64,000 nt of DNA, from positions 1-64,000 of the forward strand of contig NZ_FMZQ01000012.1 in the NCBI RefSeq assembly GCF_900102635.1, written 5' to 3'. Origin of the DNA: Ectopseudomonas chengduensis. GTDB lineage: Bacteria > Pseudomonadota > Gammaproteobacteria > Pseudomonadales > Pseudomonadaceae. Below, piece after piece: positions 24,213 through 33,313 of this stretch. The notes beneath the pieces are model-generated. The model had not been told where the DNA came from. It saw only the letters and a program-made list of their open reading frames with translations, and did no database searches. The stretch's first letter is position 1. Every line of letters begins with the position of its first letter. The position numbers were made by a program, and so were the translations under genes.

Positions 24213-25169
24213 CTATGGAAAGAGTTGGTAGGGCTTGGTGACCCGCAAAGGCGCGGCGGGAAATGACATGCCGGTGAGGCGTTCGGATTCGTTCCACAGG
24301 CGTCTGGCCATACCCAGGTCCATTGCCTGCAGCGGCGTTCTGGCGAGGACGGGGTAACCGCGGGTTTCGCTCAGCCTGTTCGGGCCGTAGTAGGCGCCGC
24401 CCTGAGCTTGCGGGGCGGTCGCGGCGAACAGCGTCGGCAGCGCGCCCTGAGCCGCTGGCTGGAACAGGAACCAGAGCAGGCGCCGGGCACTGCCGGCTGC
24501 GCTCCACTTGCCGGCGCCATTGGGCAGCAGTTCGGTACGTGACACACCCGGATGCGCCGCGATACTGCGGATACCCCAGCCAGCCGCGTTGCTGCGGCGT
24601 TGCAGTTCCAGGGCGAACATCAGGCAGGCCAGTTTGGACTGGCTGTAGGCGACCATCGGCTTGTAGCCACGGGTGGATTGCAGGTCGCTCAGGTCGATGG
24701 CGCCTTGCCTGGCAGCGATGCTGGAGAGGCTGACGACGCGCGGCTGGTCGCCCTTGCGCAGCAGCGGCAACAGCTGGGCGGTCAGGGCGAAGTGACCGAG
24801 GTGGTTGGTGCCGAACTGCAGTTCGAAGCCGTCGGCCGTCTCCTGGCGCTGCGGCGGCGTCATCACCCCGGCGTTGTTGATCAGCAGGTCGATGTGGCCA
24901 TCGGAGTCGCCAAGGCGTTTGGCGAAGGCGTCGATGGAATCGAGGCTGGCCAGGTCCAACTGCTCGAAGCAGACGTCGCAGCCCGGATTGAGTTGGCGGA
25001 TCTGCTCGACGGCAGCCGCGCCACGCGAAGGGTTGCGGCCGGCGAGTATCACCCGCGCTCCCGCTTCGGCCAGGGCTTTTGCGTCTTCGAAGCCGAGCCC
25101 ACCGGTGCCGGTGATGACGGCGGTGCGACCGTGTAGCGAGGGAATATCGGAAGTGGTCCAGTTGGCCAT
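24213..25169 (-). CDS. SDR oxidoreductase, retinol-dehydrogenase-like
   Basis: A 318-residue SDR with TGTGGLG at residues 20-26, LAGRNPSRG giving an Arg/Asn pair that suggests NADP, INNAGVM near 98, and the catalytic YSQSK. It resembles the WW-domain oxidoreductase/retinol dehydrogenase group, which in bacteria acts on unidentified ketones or aldehydes. It is divergent from the TetR gene, and a large palindrome lies in the shared promoter region, so the regulator very likely controls this gene. The alpha/beta-hydrolase gene lies 31 bases downstream, so a two-gene unit is possible. Confidence 0.85.
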   Translation of the reverse strand: MANWTTSDIPSLHGRTAVITGTGGLGFEDAKALAEAGARVILAGRNPSRGAAAVEQIRQLNPGCDVCFEQLDLASLDSIDAFAKRLGDSDGHIDLLINNAGVMTPPQRQETADGFELQFGTNHLGHFALTAQLLPLLRKGDQPRVVSLSSIAARQGAIDLSDLQSTRGYKPMVAYSQSKLACLMFALELQRRSNAAGWGIRSIAAHPGVSRTELLPNGAGKWSAAGSARRLLWFLFQPAAQGALPTLFAATAPQAQGGAYYGPNRLSETRGYPVLARTPLQAMDLGMARRLWNESERLTGMSFPAAPLRVTKPYQLFP

Positions 25170-25214
25170 GATCGTTGCCTTGCCTCAGAATGGGGCGTTA
25201 ATCTGAATGCATTA

Positions 25215-25258
25215 ATAATTGCACTGGGTGCAAACATTAGTGCACTCAGTGCAATTAT
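25215..25258. promoter_or_regulatory. 44 bp palindrome, likely TetR operator
   Basis: The arms ATAATTGCACTG and CAGTGCAATTAT are perfect 12-base inverted repeats. Inside are the further symmetric parts GTGCA and TGCAC, so the whole is built from two overlapping TGCACT-type dyads. It sits exactly between the divergent SDR gene and the TetR gene, the expected place for an autoregulatory operator. That TetR binds it is inference. Confidence 0.75.
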
Positions 25259-25275
25259 CGCAATAGGCTATTGGA

Positions 25276-25887
25276 ATGACCGAATCTCTCCCTCCCGAGG
25301 GCCATGCACCTGCCGAAGGCCTGCGAGAGCGCAAGCGCCGGGCCACTCGGCAGCGTATCGCCGAAGTCGGGCTGCAGTTGTTTCTCACAAATGGTTACGA
25401 AAGCACCACGCTCGACGCGATCGCCGCCGAGGCGGGTATCTCGCGGCGTACCTTCTTTTCCTATTTCAAGTCGAAGGATGACGTCATCCTGTCCTGGCAG
25501 GAGGCCGGCTGGGCCAGCATCCATAGCGAGCTGCTGCAGGTGTCGCCGGATATCGCGCCGCTGGACGCCGTGCGCGATGTATTGGTGAGTCATATTTCCC
25601 GCTACACCACCGAGCAGATGGCGGCCATCGACCGCCTGATGCGCTCCAGCGAGTCGCTGCTGGCGCGCAAGCAGGCGTATTACGCCGAGCAGGAGAGGCA
25701 ACTGTTCGCCACGCTCTGTGAGGTATGGCGCCAACCCGAGCGGCGCATGACCCTGCGCGTGGTGGCCATGGCGTCTCTGGGCGCCATGCGCCTGGCGATC
25801 CAGACCTGGCAGGAGCAGCTGGGTCAGCCCAAGCCCGTGGCCAGTTATCTCGAGGAAGCGTTCGAGACGCTCAAGTCCGAACTCTGA
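25276..25887 (+). CDS. TetR family transcriptional regulator
   Basis: A 203-residue regulator with a typical N-terminal helix-turn-helix: RKRRATRQRIAEVG, then TTLDAIAAEAGISRRTFFSYFKSKDDVI at about residues 45-72. The C-terminal ligand domain is of the short TetR type. It is divergent from the SDR gene, with the palindrome at 25215-25258 between them. The effector is unknown. Downstream lies the large palindromic element. Confidence 0.85.
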   Translation: MTESLPPEGHAPAEGLRERKRRATRQRIAEVGLQLFLTNGYESTTLDAIAAEAGISRRTFFSYFKSKDDVILSWQEAGWASIHSELLQVSPDIAPLDAVRDVLVSHISRYTTEQMAAIDRLMRSSESLLARKQAYYAEQERQLFATLCEVWRQPERRMTLRVVAMASLGAMRLAIQTWQEQLGQPKPVASYLEEAFETLKSEL

Positions 25888-25944
25888 CTGCACTGGCAAG
25901 CGCACGTCGGGCCGAATAAAAAAGATTCTCGTGGGGAGATACGC

Positions 25945-26634
25945 TTGATACCGGACTGGCAACTACGTGTTAGCTGTCGATGACTTGGCACTATCCGTTA
26001 GCGTGTCGTCTGATCTGATGGGTTTCGCCCCTTACGGGCGACTCACTTTCTTTGCTTGTGCAAAGAAAGTAAGCAAAGAAACACACCCCTACATACGGCC
26101 CCGGCTGCGCCGGGGTTCCCTCGCTCCATCACCACTACACGGGCACGCCGAGAAGGGCCATCCCTGGCCCATCACGGCTCTCGCGGCATCCATGCCGCTC
26201 AACCCCTTCCACGGCGATTCCACTCGGCCTCCTGAAGGGGATTTGGGCGTCGTCTGTGAGATCGCGCTTCAAGAGCAAAAACCAAACGCTACCGACTTTG
26301 ATCTTCCGGAGATTTCGCAAGCTCGCGGCCCGGTCCCCTTCAGGAGGCCGAGCGGAGGTGTTGCGTAGGGGAGCGAGCCGCATGGATGCGGCGAAAGGCT
26401 TAAAGGGCCATGGATGGCCCTTGTAAGCCGGCCCCCGGAGCAGCGCCGGAGCGAGGGACGTTTCGCGTAGCGAAACCCGGATGTCGGGGTGCCCTTCTTT
26501 GGCACACCTTTCTTGGGCAAGCAAGAAAGGTGTGGCGCCCGTAAGGGGCGCAACCCAAACGCTCAGTGGACTCGGTAATGGATAGTGCCAAGTCAGTAAG
26601 CGATACGCACACAAACATGCCAGTCCGGTGTCAA
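25945..26634. repeat. 690 bp imperfect palindromic element, non-coding
   Basis: Nearly the whole gap between the TetR gene and the efflux operon is one imperfect inverted repeat. Matching arm blocks, left and right, are ACCGGACTGGCA (25950-25961; 26618-26629), GACTTGGCACTATCC (25982-25996; 26580-26594), CGCCCCTTACGGGCG, GGGCCATCC-TGGCCC, GCGGCATCCATGC-GCTC and CTCGGCCTCCTGAAGGGG. Each arm holds smaller hairpins, such as TTTCTTTGC/GCAAAGAAA. Reading frames in it overlap on both strands and are mirror images of each other, so none is likely to be a gene. Confidence 0.82.
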
Positions 26635-26662
26635 CCCGCACTTTCCCCAAACTGTGTGAAAA

Positions 26663-26697
26663 ACCAAAAAAACGCCCCCGCAAAGACTGCGGGGGCG
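26663..26697 (-). terminator. Rho-independent terminator of the efflux operon
   Basis: On the minus strand a perfect 10-base stem, CGCCCCCGCA with a five-base loop, is followed by a run of T residues. It lies 42 bases past the stop of the outer-membrane gene of the ttgABC-like operon. Confidence 0.88.
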
Positions 26698-26738
26698 GCG
26701 CGTTGGATAAGGTCGTCCTTGAAGCGGGTTACGCGCGG

Positions 26739-28172
26739 TCAACCTTGTGGGGCGTTGCTCCCCGTATTGCTCCAGCCACCACCCAGGGCCTTGTACAGCT
26801 CCACTTCACTGCTGAGCTGGGCTAGGCGGTCGGCGATCAGTTGCTGGCGCACGCTGAACAGCTGACGCTGGGCATCGAGCAGGGTCAGGTAGCTGTCCAC
26901 GCCGGTGCGGTAGCGCCGTTCGGCCAGGTCGTAATAGGTCTCGGTGGTTTCCAGCAGGGCGCGCTGGGCGTCCAGTTGCTGGCGGTAGGTGGTGCGCGCA
27001 GCCAGGCGGTCAGCGACCTCCTGGAAGGCCACCTGGATGGCTTTCTCGTACTGCGCGACCTGGATGTCACTCTGCAGTTCGGCATAGTCGAGGTTGGCGC
27101 GCAGACGGCCGGCGTTGAAGATCGGCAGGCTGATCTGCGGCTGGAACAGCCAGGTACCCGAGCCGCCGTCGAACAGACCGGACAGCTGGCTGCTGGCGGT
27201 GCCGGCATTGGCGGTCAGGCTGATGCTGGGGAAGAACGCCGCACGCGCCGCGCCGATATTGGCGTTGGCCGCCTTGAGCTGGTACTCGGCCTGCAGCAGG
27301 TCGGGGCGACGCTGCAGCAGGTCGGCGGGCAGGCCAGCCGGTACCTGCTCCAGCAGTTCGGCGTTCAATGCCAGACCTTGCGGCAGGTCGGCCGGCAGGC
27401 CGGTGCCGAGCAGTTGAATCAGGGCGTTGCGATCCTGAGCGACCAGGCGCTGGTACTGCGCCAGGCTGACGCGGGCGCTGTCCACCGAGCTGCGTGCCTG
27501 GCTCAGGGCCAGGGCATCGGCGACACCGACGTCGAAGCTGCGCTGGGTCAGCTGGTAGCTTTCCTCGAAGGTCTTCAGAGTGTCCTGGGTCAGTTGCAGC
27601 AGCGCCTGATCCGCCTGCCATTGCAGGTAGGCGTTGGCGACGCTGGCGACCAGGCTGATCTGCGTGCTGCGCTGGGCCTGTTCGGTGGCCAGGTACTGCT
27701 GCAGAGCCTGCTCGCTGAGGCTGCGGATACGACCGAAGAAGTCCAGCTCCCAGGCGTTGACGCCCAGGGTGGCGCTGTACTGACCGCTGGTACGGGCTTC
27801 ACCGGTCTGGCTCAGATCGGCAGGCAGGCGCTGGCGAGTGCCGGCGCCGTCGGCGGAAACCGAAGGCAGCAGGTCGGCACGCTGGATGCGGTAAAGCGCG
27901 CGATAGGCTTCGACGTTCAGCGCAGCGACACGCAGGTCGCGGTTGTTCTCCAGTGCCACCTGCACCAGTTGCTGCAGCGCCGGGTCGCGGAAGAACTCGC
28001 GCCATTGCAGGTCGGCCGCCGCACGGCTGCCTTCGCTGGCGGCGCTGCCATAGGCTTCGCCTTGCGGCCAGTCGGCGGCCACCGGAGCGTCAGGGCGCTG
28101 ATAGTCGGGAATCAGGCTGCAGCCGCTGAGCAGTGCGGCGGCCACGGCCAGGGACAACAGGGACTGCCTCAT
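26739..28172 (-). CDS. ttgC: RND efflux outer-membrane lipoprotein, TtgC/OprM family
   Basis: A 477-residue outer-membrane channel of the TolC/OprM family. Signal peptide with lipobox LLSGC, lipidated Cys18; then LIPDYQRPDAP, the typical start of OprM-like proteins, and two repeated coiled-coil halves (for example the ALNVEAYRALYRIQRADLLPS and ELQSDIQVAQYEKAIQ regions). It conducts drugs out across the outer membrane together with the upstream genes. Its ATG overlaps the stop of the RND pump by four bases. The name ttgC is by similarity; OprM or ArpC would be equally apt. Confidence 0.9.
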   Translation of the reverse strand: MRQSLLSLAVAAALLSGCSLIPDYQRPDAPVAADWPQGEAYGSAASEGSRAAADLQWREFFRDPALQQLVQVALENNRDLRVAALNVEAYRALYRIQRADLLPSVSADGAGTRQRLPADLSQTGEARTSGQYSATLGVNAWELDFFGRIRSLSEQALQQYLATEQAQRSTQISLVASVANAYLQWQADQALLQLTQDTLKTFEESYQLTQRSFDVGVADALALSQARSSVDSARVSLAQYQRLVAQDRNALIQLLGTGLPADLPQGLALNAELLEQVPAGLPADLLQRRPDLLQAEYQLKAANANIGAARAAFFPSISLTANAGTASSQLSGLFDGGSGTWLFQPQISLPIFNAGRLRANLDYAELQSDIQVAQYEKAIQVAFQEVADRLAARTTYRQQLDAQRALLETTETYYDLAERRYRTGVDSYLTLLDAQRQLFSVRQQLIADRLAQLSSEVELYKALGGGWSNTGSNAPQG

Positions 28173-31100
28173 TGCAGTACCTCCTTCTCGTTTTCACGGG
28201 TCGGCTCGGGGCGCTTCTTCTCGAAAATCGAGCAGACCACGACGTAGAACAGTGGGATCCAGAAGATCGCCAGGATCATCGCGCTGAGCATGCCGCCGAT
28301 CACCCCGGTACCGATGGCGTGCTTGCTGCCGGCGCCGGCACCACTGGCGATGGCCAGCGGCAGACAGCCGAGGATGAACGCCAGCGAAGTCATGATGATC
28401 GGGCGCAAGCGCATGCGGCAGGCTTCGATGGCCGCCTCGGCGAAGGTCATGCCCTGTTCGTACTGGGCTTTGGCGAACTCGACGATAAGGATCGCGTTAC
28501 GCGCCGACAGACCGATGGTGGTGAGCAGGCCGACCTTGAAGAACACGTCGTTGGACAGGCCACGCAGCTCGGTGAACATCAAGGCGCCGATGATCCCCAG
28601 CGGCACCACCAGCATCACCGAGAACGGGATCGACCAGCTCTCGTACAGTGCTGCCAGGCACAGGAACACCACGATGGCGGAGATCACGAACAGTGCAGTG
28701 GTCTGCGAGCCTGCCAGGCGCTCCTCGTAGGACAACCCGGTCCAGGAGTAGCCGACGCCCTGTGGCAGCTGCGAGGCGATTTCCTCGACGGCGGCCATGG
28801 CATCACCAGTGCTGTAGCCGGGCGCCGGAGCACCGAGGATTTCCACTGCCGACACGCCGTTGTAGCGCGCCAGCTTCGGTGCGCCATAGGTCCATTCGCC
28901 ACTGGCGAAAGCACTGAACGGCACCATGCGGCCCTGGTCGTTGCGCACGTACCACTTGTTCAGGTCTTCCGGGCTCATGCGCGCGTCGGAGACGCCTTGC
29001 AGGTAGACCTTCTTCACTCGACCGCGGTCGATGAAGTCGTTGACGTAGCTGGCCCCCCAGGCAATCGACAGGGTGCTGTTGATGTCCGCCAGCGACAGGC
29101 CGAGGGCGCGGGCGCGCTCGTCATCGATCAGCAACTGGTACTGCGCTTCGTCGCGCAGGCCGTTGGCACGCACGCTGTCGAGCACCGGGTGCTGGTTGGC
29201 CAGTTGCAGGAACTTGTCACGTGCCTCGTTCATCACCTCATGGCCAACACCCGCCTGATCCTGCAGGAAGAAGTTGAAGCCAGTGGCGTTACCCATCTCC
29301 ATCACCGCCGGCGGGGCGAAGGCGAACACCATCGCATCGCGGAAGCTGAAGAAGTGCATCTGCGCACGTTGCGCCAGTGCGGCTACGCCATTCTCGGCGC
29401 CGGGACGTTCACCCCAAGGCTTGAGCATGATGAAGGCCATACCGGAGCTCTGACCACGGCCGGCGAAGTTGAAGCCGGTGACGGTGAATACCGATTTGAC
29501 CGTGCTCGCCTCGTCCTCCAGCAGGTACTGGCGCATCTCGTCGACCACCACCTGGGTGCGCTCGGCACTGGAGCCGGACGGCGTCTGCACCTGGGCGAAG
29601 AGCACGCCCTGGTCTTCCTCGGGGAGGAAGGCGGTAGGGATGCGGGTGAACATCCAGGCCATGATGATGACGATCACCAGGTACAGCAGCAGGTACGGCG
29701 TCTTGCGCTTGATCATGCCCGCCACGCCACGTTGATAGGCGTTGCTGCCGCGCTCGAAGGTGCGGTTGAACCAGCCGAAGAAGCCGCGTTTGGCCTCGTG
29801 GTGGTCACTGTCGATGGGCTTGAGCAGGGTGGCGCACAAGGCAGGGGTGAAGATCAGCGCCACCAGTACCGACAGGGCCATGGCCGAGACGATGGTGATG
29901 GAGAACTGCCGATAGATCACCCCGGTGGAGCCGCCGAAGAACGCCATCGGCAGGAACACTGCCGAGAGCACCAGGCCAATACCCACCAATGCACCCTGGA
30001 TTTGCCCCATGGACTTGCGCGTCGCTTCCTTGGGCGACAGTCCATCCTCGCGCATCACCCGCTCGACGTTCTCCACCACCACGATGGCATCGTCCACCAG
30101 CAGGCCGATGGCCAGGACCATGGCGAACATGGTCAGGGTGTTGATGGAGAAACCGAACGCGGCAAGTATGCCGAAGGTGCCGAGCAGTACCACCGGCACC
30201 GCCATGGTCGGGATGATGGTGGCGCGCAGGTTCTGCAGGAACAGGAACATCACCAGGAACACCAGCACGATGGCCTCGAACAGGGTGTGCACCACCCCTT
30301 CGATGGAGGCCGAGATTACCGGTGTGGTGTCGTAGGGGAAGACCACTTCCATGCCGGCCGGGAAGAACGGCTCGAGATTGGCGATGGTTTCACGCACCGC
30401 CTTGGCGGTGTCCAGGGCGTTGGCACCAGTGGCCAGACGAATCGCCAGACCGGAGGCCGGCAGGCCGTTGAACTGCGCGTTGATGGCGTAGTTCTCGCCG
30501 CCCAGCTCGACCTTGGCGATATCACCCAGACGCACCTGGGAGCCATCGGGCTGAACCTTGAGCAGAATCTTGCGGAACTCTTCCGGGGTCTGCAGGCGCG
30601 TCTTGCCGATGATGGTGGCGTTGAGCTGATTGCCCGGCGCCGCCGGCAGGCCGCCGAACTGGCCGGAGGAGATCTGCACGTTCTGCGCCTGGATGGCGCT
30701 GCGTACGTCAACCGGGGTCAGCTGGAAGCTGTTGAGCTTGGCCGGGTCGAGCCAGATGCGCATCGCATACTGCGCGCCGAACACCTGGAAGTCGCCGACG
30801 CCCTTGGTCCGCGAGATCGGGTCCTGCAGGTTGGAGACGATGTAGTCGGACAGGTCCTCACGGGTCATGCTGCCGTCTTTCGACACCACGCCGATGACCA
30901 TCAGGAAGTTACGCACCGACTTGGTCACACGGATGCCCTGTTGCTGGACTTCCTGTGGCAGCAGCGGGGTGGCCAGTTGCAGCTTGTTCTGCACCTGAAC
31001 CTGGGCAATATCCGGGTTCACCCCCTGTTCGAAGGTAACGATGATCTCCATGCTGCCGTCGGAGTTGCTCGACGAACTGACGTAGCGCAGGCCGTCGATA

Positions 31101-31312
31101 CCGTTGAGCTGCTGCTCGATCACCTGCACCACGGTGTCCTGCACCGTCTGCGCCGAGGCGCCCGGGTAGGAAACCTGAATGGCAACGGCAGGCGGCGCGA
31201 TGCTCGGGTACTGGTTGATCGGCAGCTTGAGGATGGACAGGCCACCCGCCAGCATGATCACCAGGGCGATCACCCAGGCGAAGATCGGCCGGTCGATAAA
31301 GAATCTGGACAT
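28169..31312 (-). CDS. ttgB: RND multidrug efflux pump, TtgB/MexB family
   Basis: A 1047-residue inner-membrane RND pump of the HAE1 family. The N-terminus MSRFFIDRPIFAWVIAL and the INQYPSIAPP segment are typical of MexB/TtgB/AcrB. Proton-relay residues are in VLAIGLLVDDAIVVVENVER (Asp pair near 407-408), and the late segment GLSARNAILIVEFAK carries the relay lysine position as Arg-Asn rather than Lys-Asn (MexB has LAAKNAI); worth noting. It exports drugs and solvents with TtgA and TtgC. It overlaps ttgC and is 14 bases after ttgA. Confidence 0.93.
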   Translation of the reverse strand: MSRFFIDRPIFAWVIALVIMLAGGLSILKLPINQYPSIAPPAVAIQVSYPGASAQTVQDTVVQVIEQQLNGIDGLRYVSSSSNSDGSMEIIVTFEQGVNPDIAQVQVQNKLQLATPLLPQEVQQQGIRVTKSVRNFLMVIGVVSKDGSMTREDLSDYIVSNLQDPISRTKGVGDFQVFGAQYAMRIWLDPAKLNSFQLTPVDVRSAIQAQNVQISSGQFGGLPAAPGNQLNATIIGKTRLQTPEEFRKILLKVQPDGSQVRLGDIAKVELGGENYAINAQFNGLPASGLAIRLATGANALDTAKAVRETIANLEPFFPAGMEVVFPYDTTPVISASIEGVVHTLFEAIVLVFLVMFLFLQNLRATIIPTMAVPVVLLGTFGILAAFGFSINTLTMFAMVLAIGLLVDDAIVVVENVERVMREDGLSPKEATRKSMGQIQGALVGIGLVLSAVFLPMAFFGGSTGVIYRQFSITIVSAMALSVLVALIFTPALCATLLKPIDSDHHEAKRGFFGWFNRTFERGSNAYQRGVAGMIKRKTPYLLLYLVIVIIMAWMFTRIPTAFLPEEDQGVLFAQVQTPSGSSAERTQVVVDEMRQYLLEDEASTVKSVFTVTGFNFAGRGQSSGMAFIMLKPWGERPGAENGVAALAQRAQMHFFSFRDAMVFAFAPPAVMEMGNATGFNFFLQDQAGVGHEVMNEARDKFLQLANQHPVLDSVRANGLRDEAQYQLLIDDERARALGLSLADINSTLSIAWGASYVNDFIDRGRVKKVYLQGVSDARMSPEDLNKWYVRNDQGRMVPFSAFASGEWTYGAPKLARYNGVSAVEILGAPAPGYSTGDAMAAVEEIASQLPQGVGYSWTGLSYEERLAGSQTTALFVISAIVVFLCLAALYESWSIPFSVMLVVPLGIIGALMFTELRGLSNDVFFKVGLLTTIGLSARNAILIVEFAKAQYEQGMTFAEAAIEACRMRLRPIIMTSLAFILGCLPLAIASGAGAGSKHAIGTGVIGGMLSAMILAIFWIPLFYVVVCSIFEKKRPEPTRENEKEVLQ

Positions 31313-31326
31313 TCAGTACTTCTCCG

Positions 31327-32475
31327 TTAGTCCTGGCCGCTGGCTTGTTCGGCGTCTTGGGCAGGCTGTTCGGTCTTGACGTTGCTGGCCGGCACGGCCT
31401 TGACCTCGGCGCCAGGCTGTACGAACTGCAGACCCTCGGTGATCAGGCGGTCGCCTTCGTTCAGGCCTTCCTCTACCAGCCAGGCACTGCCGGCGGTGCG
31501 ATCAGCCTTGAGCACGCGCAGTTCAACCTTGTTGTCTGCACCCACCACCATCGCCGTGGGTTCGCCGCGCTGGTTGCGGGTCACACCTTGCTGAGGGGCG
31601 AGAATGGCGTTCTGCTTGACGCCGGAGAGCAGCTCGGCATGCACGAACATGCCCGGCAGCAGCAGGTGATCGGGGTTGGGGAACACCGCGCGCAGGGTCA
31701 CCGAGCCGGTGCTTTCGTCCACTGCCACCTCGGAGAACTCCAGCGTGCCTTCATGGGCGTAGCGGCTGCCGTCTTCCAGTTTCAGCGCGACCTTGGCGGC
31801 GCTGTCGCTGGCCTTCTGCAGACGGCCCTCGGCCAGGTCACGGCGCAGGCGCAGCAGTTCCTTGCTCGATTGGGTGACGTCGACGTAGATCGGGTCGAGC
31901 TGCTGGATGGTGGCCATGGCGTTGGCTTGACCGTTGCTGACCAGTGCACCTTCGGTCACCGCGGAGCGGCCGATGCGACCGCTGATCGGCGCCATCACCT
32001 TGGTGTAGCGCAGGTCGATGCGCGCCTGCTCCAGTGCGGCATCGGCCTGCAGACCGGCAGCGCGGGCTTCGTCATAGGCCTGCTGGCTGACGGCCTTGTC
32101 GGCAACCAGCAGCTTGTAGCGATCAGCCAGGGACTTGGCGGAAAGCTGCGTGGCTTGCGCGCTCTTGAACGTTGCTTCGTAGGTGGCCGGGTCGATCTGG
32201 TACAGCTGCTGGCCCGCCTTGACCTCGCTGCCTTCGGTGAACAGGCGCTTCTGAATGATGCCGTTGACCTGTGGGCGCACCTCGGCGATGCGATAGGCGC
32301 TGGTGCGCCCCGGCACTTCACTGGTCAGTGCAAAGGGTTTGGCTTCGAGCGTGACCACTCCGACTTGCGGGGTTTGCTGGGTCTGTGGGGCGCTGGATTC
32401 CTGGCAGCCGGTGAGACTGAGCATTGCCACGGCGATGGCGGAAACCAAGACAGCGAAGGCTGGCTTCGAGTGCAT
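31327..32475 (-). CDS. ttgA: RND efflux periplasmic adaptor lipoprotein, TtgA/MexA family
   Basis: A 382-residue membrane-fusion protein. Lipobox LTGC with lipidated Cys24; a lipoyl-like half near VRPQVNGIIQKRLFTEGSEVKAG; helical hairpin residues about 100-170; and the second lipoyl half VMAPISGRIGRSAVTEGALV. It links the RND pump to the outer-membrane channel. It is the first gene of the operon, and the TtgR-type operator lies 75 bases upstream of its ATG. Confidence 0.92.
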   Translation of the reverse strand: MHSKPAFAVLVSAIAVAMLSLTGCQESSAPQTQQTPQVGVVTLEAKPFALTSEVPGRTSAYRIAEVRPQVNGIIQKRLFTEGSEVKAGQQLYQIDPATYEATFKSAQATQLSAKSLADRYKLLVADKAVSQQAYDEARAAGLQADAALEQARIDLRYTKVMAPISGRIGRSAVTEGALVSNGQANAMATIQQLDPIYVDVTQSSKELLRLRRDLAEGRLQKASDSAAKVALKLEDGSRYAHEGTLEFSEVAVDESTGSVTLRAVFPNPDHLLLPGMFVHAELLSGVKQNAILAPQQGVTRNQRGEPTAMVVGADNKVELRVLKADRTAGSAWLVEEGLNEGDRLITEGLQFVQPGAEVKAVPASNVKTEQPAQDAEQASGQD

Positions 32476-32549
32476 CTGAGAACCTCGTTTTTATCGAATC
32501 ATGGCCCAAGGGGCGCGAAGGGGACGAAGGCAGGGAAAAAATCGATGCA

Positions 32550-32582
32550 GGAATATACTTACGTACGTGAATGTTTGTAAAT
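32550..32582. promoter_or_regulatory. TtgR-type operator between ttgA and ttgR
   Basis: On the minus strand the segment contains ATTTACAAACA followed, ten bases later, by GTAAGTATATTCC. These two blocks match the P. putida TtgR operator as I remember it (TTTACAAACA and GTAAGTATATTCC). The palindromic middle differs slightly (TTCACGTAC here). It overlaps the divergent ttgABC/ttgR promoters, so TtgR would block both. Confidence 0.8.
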
Positions 32583-32656
32583 GCCTAAAGCTGCCTGCAT
32601 ACTCTCGCCCGTCCTTCCTTACCGAAGGGTTACGGCAATGCGACAGTAGGTGACAG

Positions 32657-33313
32657 ATGGCCAGAAGAACCAAAGAGGAAGCGCAGGCGACGCGGGTGCA
32701 GATACTCGATGCCGCCGAGCGGGTGTTCCATGCCCAGGGCGTTTCCCGTGCGTCTCTGGCCGAGGTAGCGAAAGAAGCCGGCGTCAGCCGCGGCGCCATC
32801 TATTGGCATTTCGAGAACAAGATCGATCTGTTTCAGGCGATGCTCGAACGTCTGCGCCTGCCGCTCGAGGAACTGGCGCGTGCCAGCGAGAGCGAGGACG
32901 AGCCTGACCCGCTGGGCTGCATGCGTGAATTGCTGATCAAGGCACTGACGCGCCTCGCTTGCGAGCCGCAGACCCACCGCACCCACGACATCCTGCGTTA
33001 CAAGTGCGAATACACCGGTGAGCTGCTCGGCCTGCGCGAGCGCATGCAGGCGCTGAGCATTGAGTGTGATCAGCGCATCGCCAAAGCGCTGAGCAACGCG
33101 GTCAACAAGGGCCAGTTGCCGAGCGACCTGGACTGCGCGCGGGCTGCCGTCTGTCTGCATGCCTATATGGAAGGTATCGAGTCCAACTGGTTGCTGGTGC
33201 CCAACTTCGACCTCGCGCAGCAGGCGCCAGCGCTGGTCGATACCGTGCTGGACATGCTGCGCAGTCCGGCGTTGCGCCTGATGCCGGTCAGTCAGGCGTC
33301 AGGCGAGAAGTAG
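32657..33313 (+). CDS. ttgR: TetR-family repressor of efflux, TtgR-like
   Basis: A 218-residue TetR regulator, divergent from ttgABC. The start MARRTKEEAQATR and HTH segment LAEVAKEAGVSRGAIYWHFENK closely match TtgR, as does LARASESEDEPDPLGCMRELL in the ligand domain. TtgR releases its operator on binding antibiotics or flavonoids, turning on the pump. The start is the ATG at 32657, and the TtgR-like operator is upstream. A REP-like hairpin (33311-33370) begins at its stop codon. Confidence 0.87.
   Translation: MARRTKEEAQATRVQILDAAERVFHAQGVSRASLAEVAKEAGVSRGAIYWHFENKIDLFQAMLERLRLPLEELARASESEDEPDPLGCMRELLIKALTRLACEPQTHRTHDILRYKCEYTGELLGLRERMQALSIECDQRIAKALSNAVNKGQLPSDLDCARAAVCLHAYMEGIESNWLLVPNFDLAQQAPALVDTVLDMLRSPALRLMPVSQASGEK

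Noticed and set aside
26135..26683. 182-residue and smaller frames in the palindromic element
   Set aside because: They are mirror images of each other from the two arms, rich in Arg, Pro and Leu, and have no ribosome site or family likeness.
28133..31330. 1065-residue open frame on the plus strand
   Set aside because: It lies exactly antisense to the ttgB pump, whose motifs are clear. High GC with strong third-position bias often opens the complementary frame; the His/Gln/Gly-rich product resembles no protein.
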